Assembly: GCA_016719945.1 (NCBI GenBank)
Contig: JADJYE010000007.1
Span: 248,001-312,000, forward strand
Length of the DNA: 64,000 bases
Direction: 5' to 3'
Source: Polyangiaceae bacterium
Lineage (GTDB): Bacteria > Myxococcota_A > Polyangia > Polyangiales > Polyangiaceae
Part shown: positions 42,239 to 54,214 of the stretch, piece by piece
Layout of the letters: the number at the start of each line of letters is the position of its first letter
How positions within the stretch are numbered: position 1 is the stretch's first letter
The notes under the pieces: generated by a model
What the model was told of the DNA's origin: nothing
Seen by the model: only the letters and a program-made list of their open reading frames with translations
The model's database searches: none
Translations under genes and position numbers: made by a program

Positions 42239-45200
42239 TCAGCGCCTCACGGAGGAGGGCGACGGCAGCTGCCACCTCGCCTCCGCGTACTCCATTCGGG
42301 TCGCGAGGCGGACCAGATCCTCGGCCTCTGCGCTCTCCCTGCACAGCGCGTCGAGGTCCAAGGGCTCACCCGCCGGGGGGACCTCGTAGCGCTCCTCGAC
42401 GGCGAGCGCGCGCAGCGCCACGCCCAGGTCTCCGCTGGCGAAGAGCCCCGCCCGGCGCATGGCGCGACGCGCCGAGGCGCGGCCGACCGCTGGCTCGAGC
42501 GGGCCCAGCTCGCACAGCGCTCGCAGGCGGCGCTCGGCGCGAGGGTTGATGCGCTGCCAGAGCTCGCTGGCGAGCCGAGCGACCTCCTGCCGGGTCGCGG
42601 CCGCCGACGCGGACGACACAGGGGCGTCGTCGTCGCGCGGCGCGACAGGACCGAAGGCGACGACCATGGCGGTGAGCAGCCGCTCGATCGTCTCGTCGTC
42701 GAGGTGCGCGGCGAGCACCAGATCGCCCGACGCTGAGGCGTGCGCGGCGGCGAGCTCGTACGCGAGCTCGGGGGAGCGGGAGCGATGCTCCCCGAGCGCG
42801 ACGATGGCAGGCTGGGAGAGCAGCGCGACGCCGAGGCGTGAGCTCGGCTCGGTCCGCTTGTGGAACAGCGGGCGCGAAGCGCCGAGCACGGCCGCGATCT
42901 CGGAGTAGAGCTCACCGAGCACCGTGTTTGCCGTCAAGGCGACGCGGTCGGAGCCGGTGACGCCGTAGCTCGCCAGCTCCCGCCGGTGCAGGCCGGCCTC
43001 CCAGGCGATGGCGAGCGCCTCGCTCTCGCGTGAGGCGACGTCTCGAAAGAGGAGCGCGGTGACGAGCTCGGCCTCGCGCGGCTGGGCGAACAGGGGTGGT
43101 GGAGCCGTCGGCCGGCCTAGCGCGACCGAGAGCACGTGGTCGACGGCGCGCGCGTAGACCTCGTCGCGATCTGCGAGGGCAGCGTCGCGGAGCGCGGTGA
43201 GGCCCGCCGTCGCGCCGGGCATGAGCGCGACTTGGTGCCTGCGGACCACGAGCGCGTCACGCGCCCGCGCGCCCCCCGAGCCCTCGTAGATGGAGACCAG
43301 GGCATCGGCCGCGTCGAGGTCACCGTCGAGTAAGGACTGGAACAGCTCGTCTTCCCGCGCGTTCAGGAAGAGCGGGCGCGCGGCGGGGGCGAGCGGTCCG
43401 AGCGGCGCTGCCCGCGTCGAGGCGCGCTCGGGCTCGGGAACGGGCGACGCGGCCACGGGGGACGGCTCGGGCTCGCGAAGTGAGCGAGCCGTCTCGGGGG
43501 GCGGCTCCGGGGAGCGCGCAGCGTTGGGCTCGGACGCCCTGCCCTCTTCGAGCCAGGCGGGATCGGCGTCGACGACGTCGCCCGAGTCGGGCGGCGCGCC
43601 AGCCTCCTCGGGCGAGCTCTGGTCCGCCCCGGACGCTGGCCCCTCGCTGGAGGGCACGAGGGCCGGGCGCGGCGCGGAGTCGGGGTCGATCGAGGCGACC
43701 GAAGGCGAAGACGGCGGCTCGGACGACGGGGGCGGCGGCTCGACGTTCGCCTCGACGCCCCTCGCCTCGAGCACTTGGAGCACCTCTCGACGGATCCGCT
43801 CGACCATCGGACGATCCCGTCGCGCGGCCATGAGCGCGTCCTCGTAGAGCTGGATGGCGAGGTCGAAGTTCGCGTCGAGCTCCATCTGCGCGAGGCGCTG
43901 CAGCAGGCGCGCGCGCGCGCCGCCGGTGCTGTCTTTGAGCAGCTCCTCGATGACCGGTCGCGCGACGCTGGGCTGCTCGTCGAACGCCAAGATTTCCTTG
44001 CGCCGACGCTCCACCAGCGCGCGCAGCTCCGAGCCTTTCTCGGCCTCCGCGAGGAACGAGCGCGCGGCCTCGAGATCGCCGGCCTGGATGGCGGCGTCCG
44101 TCGCGGCCAGCGCGACGCGCGCTTGGCTGCGCATGCCCCGCAGGTCGCCGGCGAGCGCGGCGGCGAAGAGCGGCACGGCGGCCTCGAACGAGCGCGTGCG
44201 CAGCAGCCGCTCGGCCATGCCGAGCGCGATCAGCGGCAGCGGCCCGACCTCCGCGTGGCGGTGCGACAGCTCGCGAAGCCCCGCCCCGCCGCCCTGCTTC
44301 ACGTCGAGCCCCTCCGCGAGCAAGAAGCTCTGCAGCTCGACCTGCGCGGGAGTCAGCTCCGCCGGGAGCGAGCGCAGCGACTCGACGAGCTGCTGCGCCT
44401 CGCGCGGGGTGCCGGTGCCCTGCGTCCGGTACTCGAGCTCGACGGCGACGAGCACCGCGTCGGGCAGCTCGGGCGCGAGGCGCGCTGCGCGGCGCGCGCG
44501 CATCGAGCCGGCTTGAACGTCGCCGACGGCCACCGCCGTGCGCGCGGCCTCGACCAGGGTGATCGCTTGCTCTTCATCCGACTGACCCGGGAGCGCCGCG
44601 AGCTGGTCGAGCGCGTGGAGCAGAGAGAACCGATCTTCCGACGCGCGGAGCAGGTCGACCCGAAGCCGCACCACCTCCGCGTCGGCGAGCTCCCCCGTGA
44701 CCGCGTCGAGCGCGCGGAGCGCGGCCGCCAGGTCGCCAGCGCGCTGGTGGGCGCGCGCGGACGCGAGCGCGTAGCGGCGGCGCTCCTCCGGCTCGCTCAC
44801 GGAGAGCGAAGAGAGCCGTCCGAAGAGCGCAGCTGCCTGGGCGATCTCCCCGCGGCGCTCGTGCATGTCGGCGAGGAACGACAGCGCGCTCTTGTCGTTG
44901 GGGTCCTTCGCGAGCAGCTCGTCGAGCTCGGCGCGGGCCTGATCGGGGCGCGACAGACGCTGCTCGAGCAGGGCAGCGCGGCGGAGCTTGAGGACGCGGA
45001 TCTCGTCTTGGCGCGACGAGGCTCGGATCCGGCGGAGCAGCAGCTCCGCGACCGCCTCGTGATCGCCGCGCCCCCGAGCGTCCTCCTCTTCACGCTCCAG
45101 CTCGAGGGTCGGGGGCGGTGGGGCGGTCGAGTCGAACAGCGCGGCGAAGCCGTCCTTGATGGAGGTCAGCTCGGCGACGACGCGGGGGTGAGCGCCGCTG

Positions 45201-48200
45201 CCGCGCCGGCTAGCGGTAGGCGCAGGGACGAGCGCGGGGGGCTCGCTCGCGAGGTCCACGAGGTCCGCGAGGCTCTCGGGGCCGGACGCCTCGCCCGACG
45301 GGGGAGGCTCGGAGTCGAGCCGCAGAGACGGGCGCGCCGCGGGCGCCGCCGGCGCAGCGTCGGGCGGAGCTGGGCTGGGCGCCGGGGCGGGCTCGGGCAC
45401 CAGCGCAGGAGGCGGCGACGAGTCGAGCATCGACGGATCAGCGAACGGATCCTCGTGCTCCGACGTGCCCGAGGCAGCGCCATCGACGGCCTCGGCCGCC
45501 TCCCTCCGCTCTGCCTCGGCGAGCAGGTTGGCGCTCGACTCGGCGTCGGTGAGGCCGTCGGCGATCGCGCTCGCGAAGCGCAGCAGCGGCGGACCGACGA
45601 GGGCGTGCCGCTCTTCGATCCGCGCGAGGACGAGCGCGACGAACCGCGCCGCGCGCTCGGGGTAGAGCGAGAACGCGTACGCGCCGGGGGCGATCACGCC
45701 GAAGACCTCGACCTCGCCGTCGATCTCGACGGCCTTCTCGAGCGCGCTGAACGCTGCGTCCTCGACGAGGTCACGCTCGGGGCCGAGATCGAGGTCGACG
45801 CCCGCCTCCGCCACCACACGCCCGAGGCGGGCCGCCGCGCGGGCGCCGTCGGGCCCCTCGAGGTCTCGGATGGCGCGCTTGATGGTTGATGCGATCTTCG
45901 AGCACGCTCCCTCGGGCAGCCCCCCCGCGACCTGCAGGCCGGACACGACCTCGCGCAGCGCCTCCGCGAAGGACGCGTCTGGCACGCTGTCGAGCGCGAG
46001 CTCGAGGATCTCGAGCCGACGCGCGAGCCCCTCCCGGTCGCTGCCCGACAGCTCGAGCGCGCGCTTGAACCAGCCGCTCTTGTCGCCGCCCTTCGCCTCG
46101 CGGGCGATCTTGGTGAAGAGCGCGACGGCCTCGAGGGAGCCGGCCACAGGATCGGTGAGCCGCGTGAGCATCGCCCACGACGTGCCCTCCGTGGGGACGG
46201 CCTCGAACGCCTTGAGGGCGTGGCTCAGCGCGTGGTCGCGCGCGCCCAGCCGCTCGAGCTGGCGGGCCGCGCGGTAGTGCGCGGCCCGCCGCCCGTACAT
46301 GCCGAGCGCGCTCTCCGCGAGCGCGGTGTAGATGCCGTCGATCGCTTCGTGACCGTCCTCGACCTGGGCGGCCTGCCACTCGGCCAGCGCGATCGCCTCG
46401 GCGTTCGAGCGCTCGACGGCGAGGGCGGCGAGCGCCGCGTCGAGCGCGGCGCGCGGATGCCCGTGCTCAGCCGCGAGGTTCGCGAGCGACAGCGCGAGCG
46501 CGAGCCGCTCTTCTGGGGGCGCCTCTCGGCGCGACGTCAGGCGCTCGAAGATCGCGTCGATCGCCCGCTCCGGGCCAGCGAGCGAGGCGAGGTCTCGAGC
46601 GTAGAGATCGTATGCGGCGCGCTCGGCGCCCACCTCGGCCGCGAAGAAGAGCGCGACCTCGGCCCCTCGAGGGTCTTGTGCGAGATCCCAGCGGGCCGCG
46701 CCCGCAGAGCGCCACGCCTGCGCGACCGCGGACCTGGTGATGGCGCGCCCCTGCGCGGCCTCTTGGGGCGAGCCGACCTCGGCGGCGAGCATGGCGGCGA
46801 GCGTCCGGGAGCGCACCTCGGCCAGCGCGACGACCCCGTCCGAGCCGAGGCCCCCTGGCCTCCGCTCGGGTGCTCACGCGCGGTGAGCTCGATCTCGTCG
46901 GCCACGGTGAGCAGCTCCGCCGGATCGAGGCCGGCCGCCGCCGCGCGCAGCAGCTCGAGCGCGGCGCCGTCGACGTCGGAGGCGCCCGCGCGGCGGTGCG
47001 CGAGCTCGAGGAGCAGGTCGCGCGGCGCGTCCGGATCCGCGGCGATGGCGCGCTCGAGGACGGCGATCGCGAGCGCCGCGTCGTTGTGCTCGTCCGCCAA
47101 GGAGCGGAGCGCCTCTCTGAGCAGCGGGGACGGGCCCAAGACGTCGAGCACCCTGCGCGCGACCTGCCCGCCCTTCGCTGGGTCGAGCCCGAACAACATC
47201 GTGAGCGCGTCGAGGACCAGCGGCGCGCGCTCGTCCGCGGGGTCGGGCTGCGCGAGCACCCAGGTGAGCGCCTCGGCGATCCGCGAGGCGTCGGGGCCGA
47301 GCTGGCACCTTCGGAGCAGCTCGCTCATCGCCCGACGATCGCTCGGCGCGAGCGCGAGCCAGCGATGGGTCCACGCGAAGGCGAGCTCGTTCTCGCCGAT
47401 CGCCTCGAGGCTCCTCGCGAGCGCGTCGCACAGCCACGCGCGCGGCACGACCAGGCCGAGAGCGCGCTCGATGGCCGCCGCGGCCTCGCGCCCTCCGGCG
47501 GTCGACGCTACGGCGGCGAGGACCGAAGCGGCGCGCGAGCAGGCCGCGTCGAGGTCGAGCGCGACCTCCGCCTCGCGGCGCGCCTCGACGACGCCGCCGC
47601 CGCGCCTGAAGGCGTCCGCCGCAGCCGAGTGCAAGAGCGCGGCCGTGTGGCGCTCTGCGCCGCTCGCTAGCGCGACGAGCGCCCGCGCCTCGCCCTTGGG
47701 GTCACCCGCGCCGATGCACGACAAGAGCACATGGCTCGCGCCGAGCGGGCCTGCGTCCGGCAGGTCGAGGAGCGCGACGAGCTCGTCGTGAGCGGCCCTG
47801 CCCGAGCCCAGCGCCGCGAGCTGGAGCCGGACGCGGACGTGGTCGCGGCGACCGAGCGGCGCCTCGAGCCGCGCCCGCAGCACGCTCTCGTAGAGGTCGG
47901 CTCGAGGGCCGGGCGACGGATCGCGCTCGAAGCTCAGCGCGAGGGAGCGCGCGGCCCGCGCGTCCTTCGGCTCGGCGCGACACAGGCCAGCGAGCGCCTC
48001 GAAGACGCGCTGCTCCGACGCGGGGCTCTTGCCGAGCAAGCGAGCCAGCTCGCGGAGCGCGTCGACCCTGCCCTCGCGCGTCGAGCCCTCACCCGTCGCG
48101 CCGACGGCGCGCTCCGCTCTTGCGATTTCGTCCTCACGAACACCGAGCGCGGCCTCGATGCGCGCCCAGTCGTGCGCCGCCGAGTCAGCGTGTGCAGGCT

Positions 48201-49506
48201 CGAGCGCCCGCGCACGCGACAGCGCCCAGTCCGCGAGCCGAGGGTCGTCGAGGGTCTGCGCGAGCGCCACGAGCTCGACGGCGAGGCGGGCGAGGGCCAG
48301 CTGCGAGGCGTGCTGCTCGCCGCGCTCGCCGCTCAAGATCCTGACGAGCGCCTCCGCGAGCGGCTCGCGGTCCTCATCGTGCTCCGCGAGCTGGCGGAGC
48401 GCGTCGAGCGCGGTGGCCTGCGTCGGGTCCGCCACCGCGGCCTCGATCCAGGCAGTGACGAGCCGATCGTCGGTCGCGGAGGCCGCGGACAGGTGCCGGC
48501 CCAGCGCCTCGAACGCCGAGGCGCGCGCCGCGCCGACCCTGGCGTGGGCGCGGCGCTCGAGGCGCGCCGTCACCAGATCGGGCAGGCCTGCGAGCGAGAG
48601 GGCCTCGTCGATGTGCGCGTCCACGTCGGCGCGGTTCTTCGTTCCCGCGAGGTCGAGATCGAGGGCGGCCGACAGCGCGATGCCGACCTCCCGCTGCTTC
48701 AGCGCCGCGGCGAGCCGCCCCGCGTGGACCTCCCTCGCCGCCTCGACGCGGCCGTCGAGCTCGAGAGCGCGCGCGTGGTCCCGGAGCGTCTCATCGGCGG
48801 CGAGCGGCCGGCTCTGCTCGGAGAGCGCCGCGGCGACACCGCGCGCAGCGCGCGCGCTCGCGGGGCAGAGCTCGAAGCCCCGCAGCAGATCCTCGAGCGC
48901 GGCTTCGTCGTCCCCCGCGGCGCTGCGTCGCCTGGCTGCGTCGACGTACGCGAGCGCGCCGTGCTCTCGGGGACGATGTCCTCCGCCCACGCGGAGAGCG
49001 TCCCAGCGAGCTCCCGCGGGATGGGGTCCTTCGGGTCGAGCTCCGCGGCCTCGGCGAGGACGGTGGCGGCCTCGTCGGCGCGTCGAGCGCGGGCGAGCAG
49101 CACGCCCGCCTGGACCAGGGCCCGCCCGCGGCCGCGCTCGTTCGCGGCCGCGCTGGCGCGGAGCTCGGCCGCCGCCGCGGCAGGGTCTCCGAGCCCAGCG
49201 AGCCACCCCGCGAGCTCCGTTCGCAGGGCCGGGTCGTCGCCGAGCTCGAGGGCGCGACGCGCCAGCGACACCGCGACGTCGAGGCCGATCCCTCGCTGGG
49301 TGTGGAGGTGCGCGAGCCTCACGCACGCCTCTCGCTCCCGCGCGAGGTCGCCCGTCGACTGCGCGTCGAGCAGCACCCCCGTGAAATGAGCAGGCTCTGC
49401 GCGGGGGCCCCTCGCGGCGAGGGAGGTCGCCGCTCGGCGGCGCCCGTGACGGCGCGGGCTGGCCCGACGCGGGACCCTCGCCTGTCTCCTCGACCCTCGT
49501 CTGCAT
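42239..49506 (-). CDS. Very large TPR-repeat protein (about 2,400 residues, frameshifted)
   Basis: Three reading frames join into one protein. It starts MQTRVEETGEG at 49506, changes frame at GGGGGCCCC (49403-49411) into AEPAHFTGVLLDAQST, again near 48955-48980 into HGALAYVDAARRR, and again at CCCCC (46851-46855) into DGVVALAEVRSRTLAAML, then runs to 42239. Nearly all of it is Ala/Leu/Glu-rich TPR-like helix pairs, with a Pro-rich low-complexity linker around 45200-45470 and another around 43400-43750. There is no signal peptide, so it is probably a cytoplasmic scaffold. At least one break (46851-46855) is fixed by adding a single base in a homopolymer, and coding character continues across all of them, so sequence error is likely. 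It follows the zinc-ribbon/SppA gene with a 65-nt gap. Function is unknown. Confidence 0.72.
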
Positions 49507-49522
49507 CGTTGGCGCTCGCCGG

Positions 49523-49528
49523 AGCCTA
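49523..49528 (-). promoter_or_regulatory. -10-like element TAGGCT upstream of the giant TPR gene
   Basis: On the minus strand TGC-TAGGCT ends 16 nt before the ATG at 49506, the widest spacing of the set. It supports this ATG as the start of the joined gene. Confidence 0.35.
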
Positions 49529-49571
49529 GCACCAGCCGCCGGAGGGACCGAAGTTTCCCGGCCCCCTGGGA

Positions 49572-52500
49572 TCAGCGCGTGACGAGGACGTACGGCAGGG
49601 CCGTGAGGTAGGTCTCGCCGCTCATCATGGGGCTGGTGCTCGAGAGCCAGACGCGGCCCTCCTCGGGGAGGCTCTCACCGAGCTTCGCCAGCGGGTCGAG
49701 CTCTTCCTTGGCGCGCTGGGCCGCGGCCTCGGCGGCCTCGGGGTCGGCGCCGAGCATCTCGAGCAAGCCCGGCTGCTGGTCGCGGAGCTTGACCTTGCCC
49801 TCCTTGCCGAGCCCAGACTGCTCGAGCGCATACGCGATCGCCGCGTCGAGGCCGCCGATCTCGTCCACGAGCTGCCGCTCCTTCGCGGTCGCCCCACCGA
49901 AGATCCGCCCCTCTGCGCTCGCCGCGACGACCGCGTGCTCGAGGCCCCGGCCTTCGACGATGCGCTCGAGGAACGTGTCGTAGATGCCTTCCATCCCAGC
50001 GAGCACCTTCGCGCGCGTCGCGTCGTCCCAGGGGTCGAACGGCGACAGGTACGAGGCCCGCTTGCGGCGGGTCTCGTCCGGCGCGGCGCTGATGGTGACC
50101 GTGTTTACGTGAATCTTCTTGAGGGTGTCGTGGAGCGCGAGCTTGCCGGCGACCACCCCGATGGACCCCACGATGCTCGTCGGCTGCGCGAAGATCCGGG
50201 ACCCCGCGCAGGACAGATAGTACCCGCCGCTCGCGGCCATCCCGCCGATCGAGACGATCAGCGGCTTCTTCTCGCGGAGCTTCATCAGCTTGTGCCAGAG
50301 CAGGTCGGAGGCGAGCGCGGAGCCGCCAGGCGAGTCGATCCGCAGCACGACGGCCTTGGCCGAGTCGTCCTCCGTGACCTGGGTGATGAGCTTGCCGAGG
50401 CCGCTCTCGGTGATGCCGTCGCCACCGCCGAAGCCTCCCGACGGCCCCATCGTGATCGCTCCGACGGCGCGCACGACGGCGACGTGAGGGACGCCTTCGG
50501 CGTCGGCGCCGGAGAGGGAGCGGACGATCTGGCTGAAGCCGCCAGACTCCTGAGCGGCGCCCGGGCCGAAGACGACGCGCGTGCGAGCGGCGCCGGTCGC
50601 CGACTTGGCGGCGCCGCGCGCGTCGTCGAGGTAGCCGATCTCGTCGACGAGCCCCGCTGCCAGCGCGGCCTTCGCCGTGTACGGGCCGTCCTCGACGATC
50701 GCCTCCATCGGCTTGCCACGACCGTCGCTGATCGCCTCAATCCACGCCTTGCGAAGGTCGGAGAGCGTGCCCTCGATCGTCTCGCGCGACTCGGGGCTCG
50801 GCTCGTCACGCGTGTACGGCTCTTGGGCGCCCTTGTATTTGCCGACCTGGAGGAAGTCGACGCCGACCCCGAGCTTGTCGAGCAGCGAGCGCCCGAACAT
50901 CAGCGAGAACGCGATGCCGACCGTCTCGACGCCGCCCGCGGGGCTCAGCCAGATCTTGGAGCAGCCCTTCGCGGCGAACACCATCGTGGCGTTGTCCAGA
51001 TCGTCCGCGTGACAGTGGATCTCGATGCCGCGATCCTTGCGGACGCGCGCCAGGCGCTCGCCGAGATCGAGCGCGACGGTGAGCCCCATGCCCCCCGTGC
51101 CGATCCGGACGAACACGCCCTTCGTGTCGTCGTCGAGGTCCTCGATCGTCTGCAGCAGATCGGCGTAGCCGGTTCCAGGCATGGCCCCGAAGAGCGACGA
51201 CATTCCCCGCTCGCTGAGGCCCTTCGAGAGGTTCAGCTCGACGAGGGCCGGCCCGGTCGAGGGCTCGCCCTTGACCGCGGCGCCGAAGGGCATCCTTCCT
51301 TCGCACCCGGGGACGGCGAGCGTCGTGAGGGCCAGGAGCGCCAGGCCGGTCGTCGCGCGTTCTCGCGCGCGGTTGGCAGCGTCTCCGGCGAGGCCGTTGT
51401 CGAGGGCCTTGCGATAGAGCCCCTTCGCGGTGCCCTGGTCCCCCGATTTCCATTTCAGGTCGGCGAGCGCGACCAGGGCCTGCGTGTTCGTCGGCGCCGC
51501 GTCGACGGCGCGCTGGTAGTAGGCGGTCGCGAGCGGGGCTTGCCCCTGGCGCGTCGCGACCGCGGCGCGTCCCATCAGCGCCGGCACGTTGTTCTTGTCG
51601 CCCGCGAGCACCTTCTCGTAGAGCTGCTCGGCCTTCGCGTTGTCCCCGCGCGACAGCGCTTCTTGGGCCTGCTGGAGCGTCGAGGTCGCGGACGACGAGT
51701 CGGCGGGCGCGGCGGACGCGCTGCTCGCCGCGTCGGGCCCCGCCGGCCCGATCGTCGGCAGGTCATCGATCTTGAGCGCGACGTCTTCGCCCTTCTCTGC
51801 GCGACCGACGAAGCGCTGGAGCTCCGCGAGCAGCGGGTGCACCTTGGGGAGCTTCTCGAGCTGCGACAGCTCGGCCCTCGCGCGCTTGACGTCGCCGGCG
51901 CGCGCGAGCGCGTACACGAGCAACGCCCGAGCCCGCCCGGAGCTGCCCTCTTGGCCGGCGCACTGGGAGAGGCGATCGATCACGCTGTCGGAAGGGCGGC
52001 GCTGCTCGCTCAGATCGAGCGCGGCCTTCGCGAGCATCGTGTCGGGCTGCCCCTCGAGGGCGGCGATCCCGTCGACCAGAGAGCGAGCGCGCTCGATCTC
52101 ACCGAGCAGCCGGTGCACGTCGATGCGAACGCGGGTCACCTCGGGATCGTCGGGCGAGATCTCTCTCGCGCGCTCCCCAGCGGTCTTGGCGGCCTGGGCG
52201 GCTTCGCGGTACCTCGCCTGAACCGCGCCGCGGCCCGCGTCTGCCTGCGGGAGGAGCAGCAGCTCGAGCCACGGCACCTCGGCGCGCAGGGTCGCGAGGC
52301 GCGCGAGCGCCTTCGCGACCCGCGGATCGCGCTCGCCGAGCGCGCTCGCCTTGAGCAGCTGCTCGTGGGCGCCGTCGAGGTCTCCCTCGCGCAGGGCCTT
52401 CTCGCCGGCTTCCAGGAAGCCTGCCAGCCGCGGATCCTCCGAGACCTGATCGGGAGTGGGCTTCTTGATACGCTGCCCCAAGACGATGCCGCCGAAGATC

Positions 52501-54038
52501 GCGAGCCCGCCCACGAGCAGGACTGCGATCAGCTTCATCGAGCCAGACGATCGCGAGGTCGACAGCGGGCTCGCGCGCCGATCCGAGGGGATGACGTCGA
52601 GCTCGTCGTGGAGGGCCGAGTAGCGCGCATCGGGCGGGGTGGGCGTCACGAGGGAGATCCGCCTCGAGCGGCCCTTGTGCTTGCTGCGCGGCGCCTCTTC
52701 CGTGGCCTCGAGCTCGTCGGGCTGGGGCTCGCTTTCGGCGAGCGGGGGAGCCGCAGGCGGCGGCGGGGGAGTCGCTCCGGGAGCAGGCTCCGGCGGGAGC
52801 ACCTCGGCTCGCCGCGAATCCGGCGGCTCGAGCGGCGCGCTCGAGGCAGGCTCAGGGACCGGCGCCTTCGCGGGAGGCGCGGGCGGCGGTGAGGCCGGGG
52901 GCGGGGGCGCGGAGGTCGCGGCGACGGGCGAAGGCGGCGGCGTCGCGGGCGGGGGAGCAGGTGGGGGCAGCGGCGCGGGCGGCGTCGCCGCCGCGGGCTT
53001 CGGCTTCGGCGCGGCCGGAGGGGGCAGCACCGGCGGCGGCAGCACCGGTGGCGGCAGCACCGGCGGCGGCAGCGGCGTCGGGAGGGCCGGCGTCTTGGGG
53101 GTCGCAGGCTTGGGTGCCGGCGTGGAGGCTGTTTTCTTGGGCGCGACCTCGGCCGGCGGCGCCCCGGCGCTCGGGACCTTGGGCCTGTTGTGGTCGAGCA
53201 GGGTGTCGGCGACGTCCGGTCGCGGCCCACGGATCGCCGTGATCGAGTCGTACGAGCCGGCGGCCGTGACCGCGTCGTCTGCCCGGCTGGCCGCGTCGCG
53301 CTCGGTGGGCGTGCCGTAGCCGCGAGTGCGAGTCGCGAGCTCGGTCCGCGCGATGCCGCTCAGCGTGCGCGGCGGCGCGTCGGTGAAGCGGTCGGGCTCC
53401 ATCAAGGTGCGCGGCTCGAGCGACGCCGGCGCCTCCACGCCGAGCGTGTGCAGCTCCTGCGTGAGCTGTCGGTTGCGGGTGGGCTCTTCTTCCTCGAAGG
53501 AGGCCGCTGCGTGGCGGACATCGTCCGAGGGCGTCGGTGGAGGGACGTTGACCGACAGCGGCGAGCGCTGCTCGGTGACGGAGCCCGGCGGCAGCGGGAT
53601 CGCGTCCGACCCCTCGACGCGCGCCTCCGCGCCGCGCACCGGCCCGAGCCCTGCGGGGGTCGCGGAGCGAGCCCTCCCCGAGTGCACCTCGACGGCCCCG
53701 AGACCGCTGGCCGTCGACGTCACGGGAGAGACAAAGAACGGCTCGAGCTCGGCGATCGACGCGAGCCGCCGAGGCCGTCCCGCGCCGCGACTGAGGACGT
53801 CGTCGCGGCCCACCTTCCCTGAAGAGATCGCGCCCTTCAGCTCACGAAGCGCGCGAAACTCGAGCGCCTGGCCGTCGACGGTGCGGACGATCCACACCTC
53901 GGGGGCGGCGGAGGTGTCACGTCGCTGGACCTTGAAGCGGTGCCCACACTGCGTGCACCGCACGCTGGTCCCCTGGCCGGAGACCAACGCGTCATCGAAC
54001 TCGTACTCGGTGTGGCACTTCTCGCAGGTAACGTCCAT
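49572..54038 (-). CDS. Zinc-ribbon/GYF/TPR membrane protein fused to SppA-type protease
   Basis: The 1,488-residue frame has two halves. The first has an MJ0042-type zinc ribbon (Cys5, Cys8, Cys28, Cys31), a GYF_2-like domain (about 48-102, EVWIVRTVDGQALEF), a long Pro-rich linker with three repeats of PPPVL, one membrane span (about 500-520, MKLIAVLLVGGLAIFGGIVL) and TPR repeats to about residue 895. The second begins with a hydrophobic stretch ending in a lipobox (LTTLAVPGC, Cys near 912) and is a full double-domain S49 peptidase: catalytic Lys near 1069 in GKYKGAQEP and Ser near 1270 in GGMAASGGYY. No stop separates them. Either this is a true fusion or the stop and start between two genes have been lost. 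Signal peptide peptidases degrade remnant signal peptides in the inner membrane. Confidence 0.8.
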   Translation of the reverse strand: MDVTCEKCHTEYEFDDALVSGQGTSVRCTQCGHRFKVQRRDTSAAPEVWIVRTVDGQALEFRALRELKGAISSGKVGRDDVLSRGAGRPRRLASIAELEPFFVSPVTSTASGLGAVEVHSGRARSATPAGLGPVRGAEARVEGSDAIPLPPGSVTEQRSPLSVNVPPPTPSDDVRHAAASFEEEEPTRNRQLTQELHTLGVEAPASLEPRTLMEPDRFTDAPPRTLSGIARTELATRTRGYGTPTERDAASRADDAVTAAGSYDSITAIRGPRPDVADTLLDHNRPKVPSAGAPPAEVAPKKTASTPAPKPATPKTPALPTPLPPPVLPPPVLPPPVLPPPAAPKPKPAAATPPAPLPPPAPPPATPPPSPVAATSAPPPPASPPPAPPAKAPVPEPASSAPLEPPDSRRAEVLPPEPAPGATPPPPPAAPPLAESEPQPDELEATEEAPRSKHKGRSRRISLVTPTPPDARYSALHDELDVIPSDRRASPLSTSRSSGSMKLIAVLLVGGLAIFGGIVLGQRIKKPTPDQVSEDPRLAGFLEAGEKALREGDLDGAHEQLLKASALGERDPRVAKALARLATLRAEVPWLELLLLPQADAGRGAVQARYREAAQAAKTAGERAREISPDDPEVTRVRIDVHRLLGEIERARSLVDGIAALEGQPDTMLAKAALDLSEQRRPSDSVIDRLSQCAGQEGSSGRARALLVYALARAGDVKRARAELSQLEKLPKVHPLLAELQRFVGRAEKGEDVALKIDDLPTIGPAGPDAASSASAAPADSSSATSTLQQAQEALSRGDNAKAEQLYEKVLAGDKNNVPALMGRAAVATRQGQAPLATAYYQRAVDAAPTNTQALVALADLKWKSGDQGTAKGLYRKALDNGLAGDAANRARERATTGLALLALTTLAVPGCEGRMPFGAAVKGEPSTGPALVELNLSKGLSERGMSSLFGAMPGTGYADLLQTIEDLDDDTKGVFVRIGTGGMGLTVALDLGERLARVRKDRGIEIHCHADDLDNATMVFAAKGCSKIWLSPAGGVETVGIAFSLMFGRSLLDKLGVGVDFLQVGKYKGAQEPYTRDEPSPESRETIEGTLSDLRKAWIEAISDGRGKPMEAIVEDGPYTAKAALAAGLVDEIGYLDDARGAAKSATGAARTRVVFGPGAAQESGGFSQIVRSLSGADAEGVPHVAVVRAVGAITMGPSGGFGGGDGITESGLGKLITQVTEDDSAKAVVLRIDSPGGSALASDLLWHKLMKLREKKPLIVSIGGMAASGGYYLSCAGSRIFAQPTSIVGSIGVVAGKLALHDTLKKIHVNTVTISAAPDETRRKRASYLSPFDPWDDATRAKVLAGMEGIYDTFLERIVEGRGLEHAVVAASAEGRIFGGATAKERQLVDEIGGLDAAIAYALEQSGLGKEGKVKLRDQQPGLLEMLGADPEAAEAAAQRAKEELDPLAKLGESLPEEGRVWLSSTSPMMSGETYLTALPYVLVTR

Positions 54039-54196
54039 GAGGCGTGAGCCCGGCTTACGGTACTCGGTTTTGCCACGGGAGGCCTCGATCTGGGAGCAGC
54101 CGGCCGGCTCCCCGTCACAGACGGCGTGAACGGGGCTTCACGGCCGTCACAAAAGTGCCCGGCACGGCCGGGCCTAGAAAGGGGCACGCGCCTTGC

Positions 54197-54202
54197 TAAA
54201 CT
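54197..54202 (+). promoter_or_regulatory. -10-like element TAAACT upstream of the Cys-rich lipoprotein gene
   Basis: TGC-TAAACT ends 12 nt before the ATG at 54215 in the 176-nt divergent region behind the SppA fusion gene. It is one of the clearest extended -10 sequences here. Confidence 0.45.
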
Positions 54203-54214
54203 AGGCCCAGCCTT

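Noticed and set aside
46537..49506. 989-codon frame as a complete separate gene
   Set aside because: Its first 180 codons and last 110 codons lose protein character while other frames carry it, so it is the middle part of a longer, frameshifted gene.
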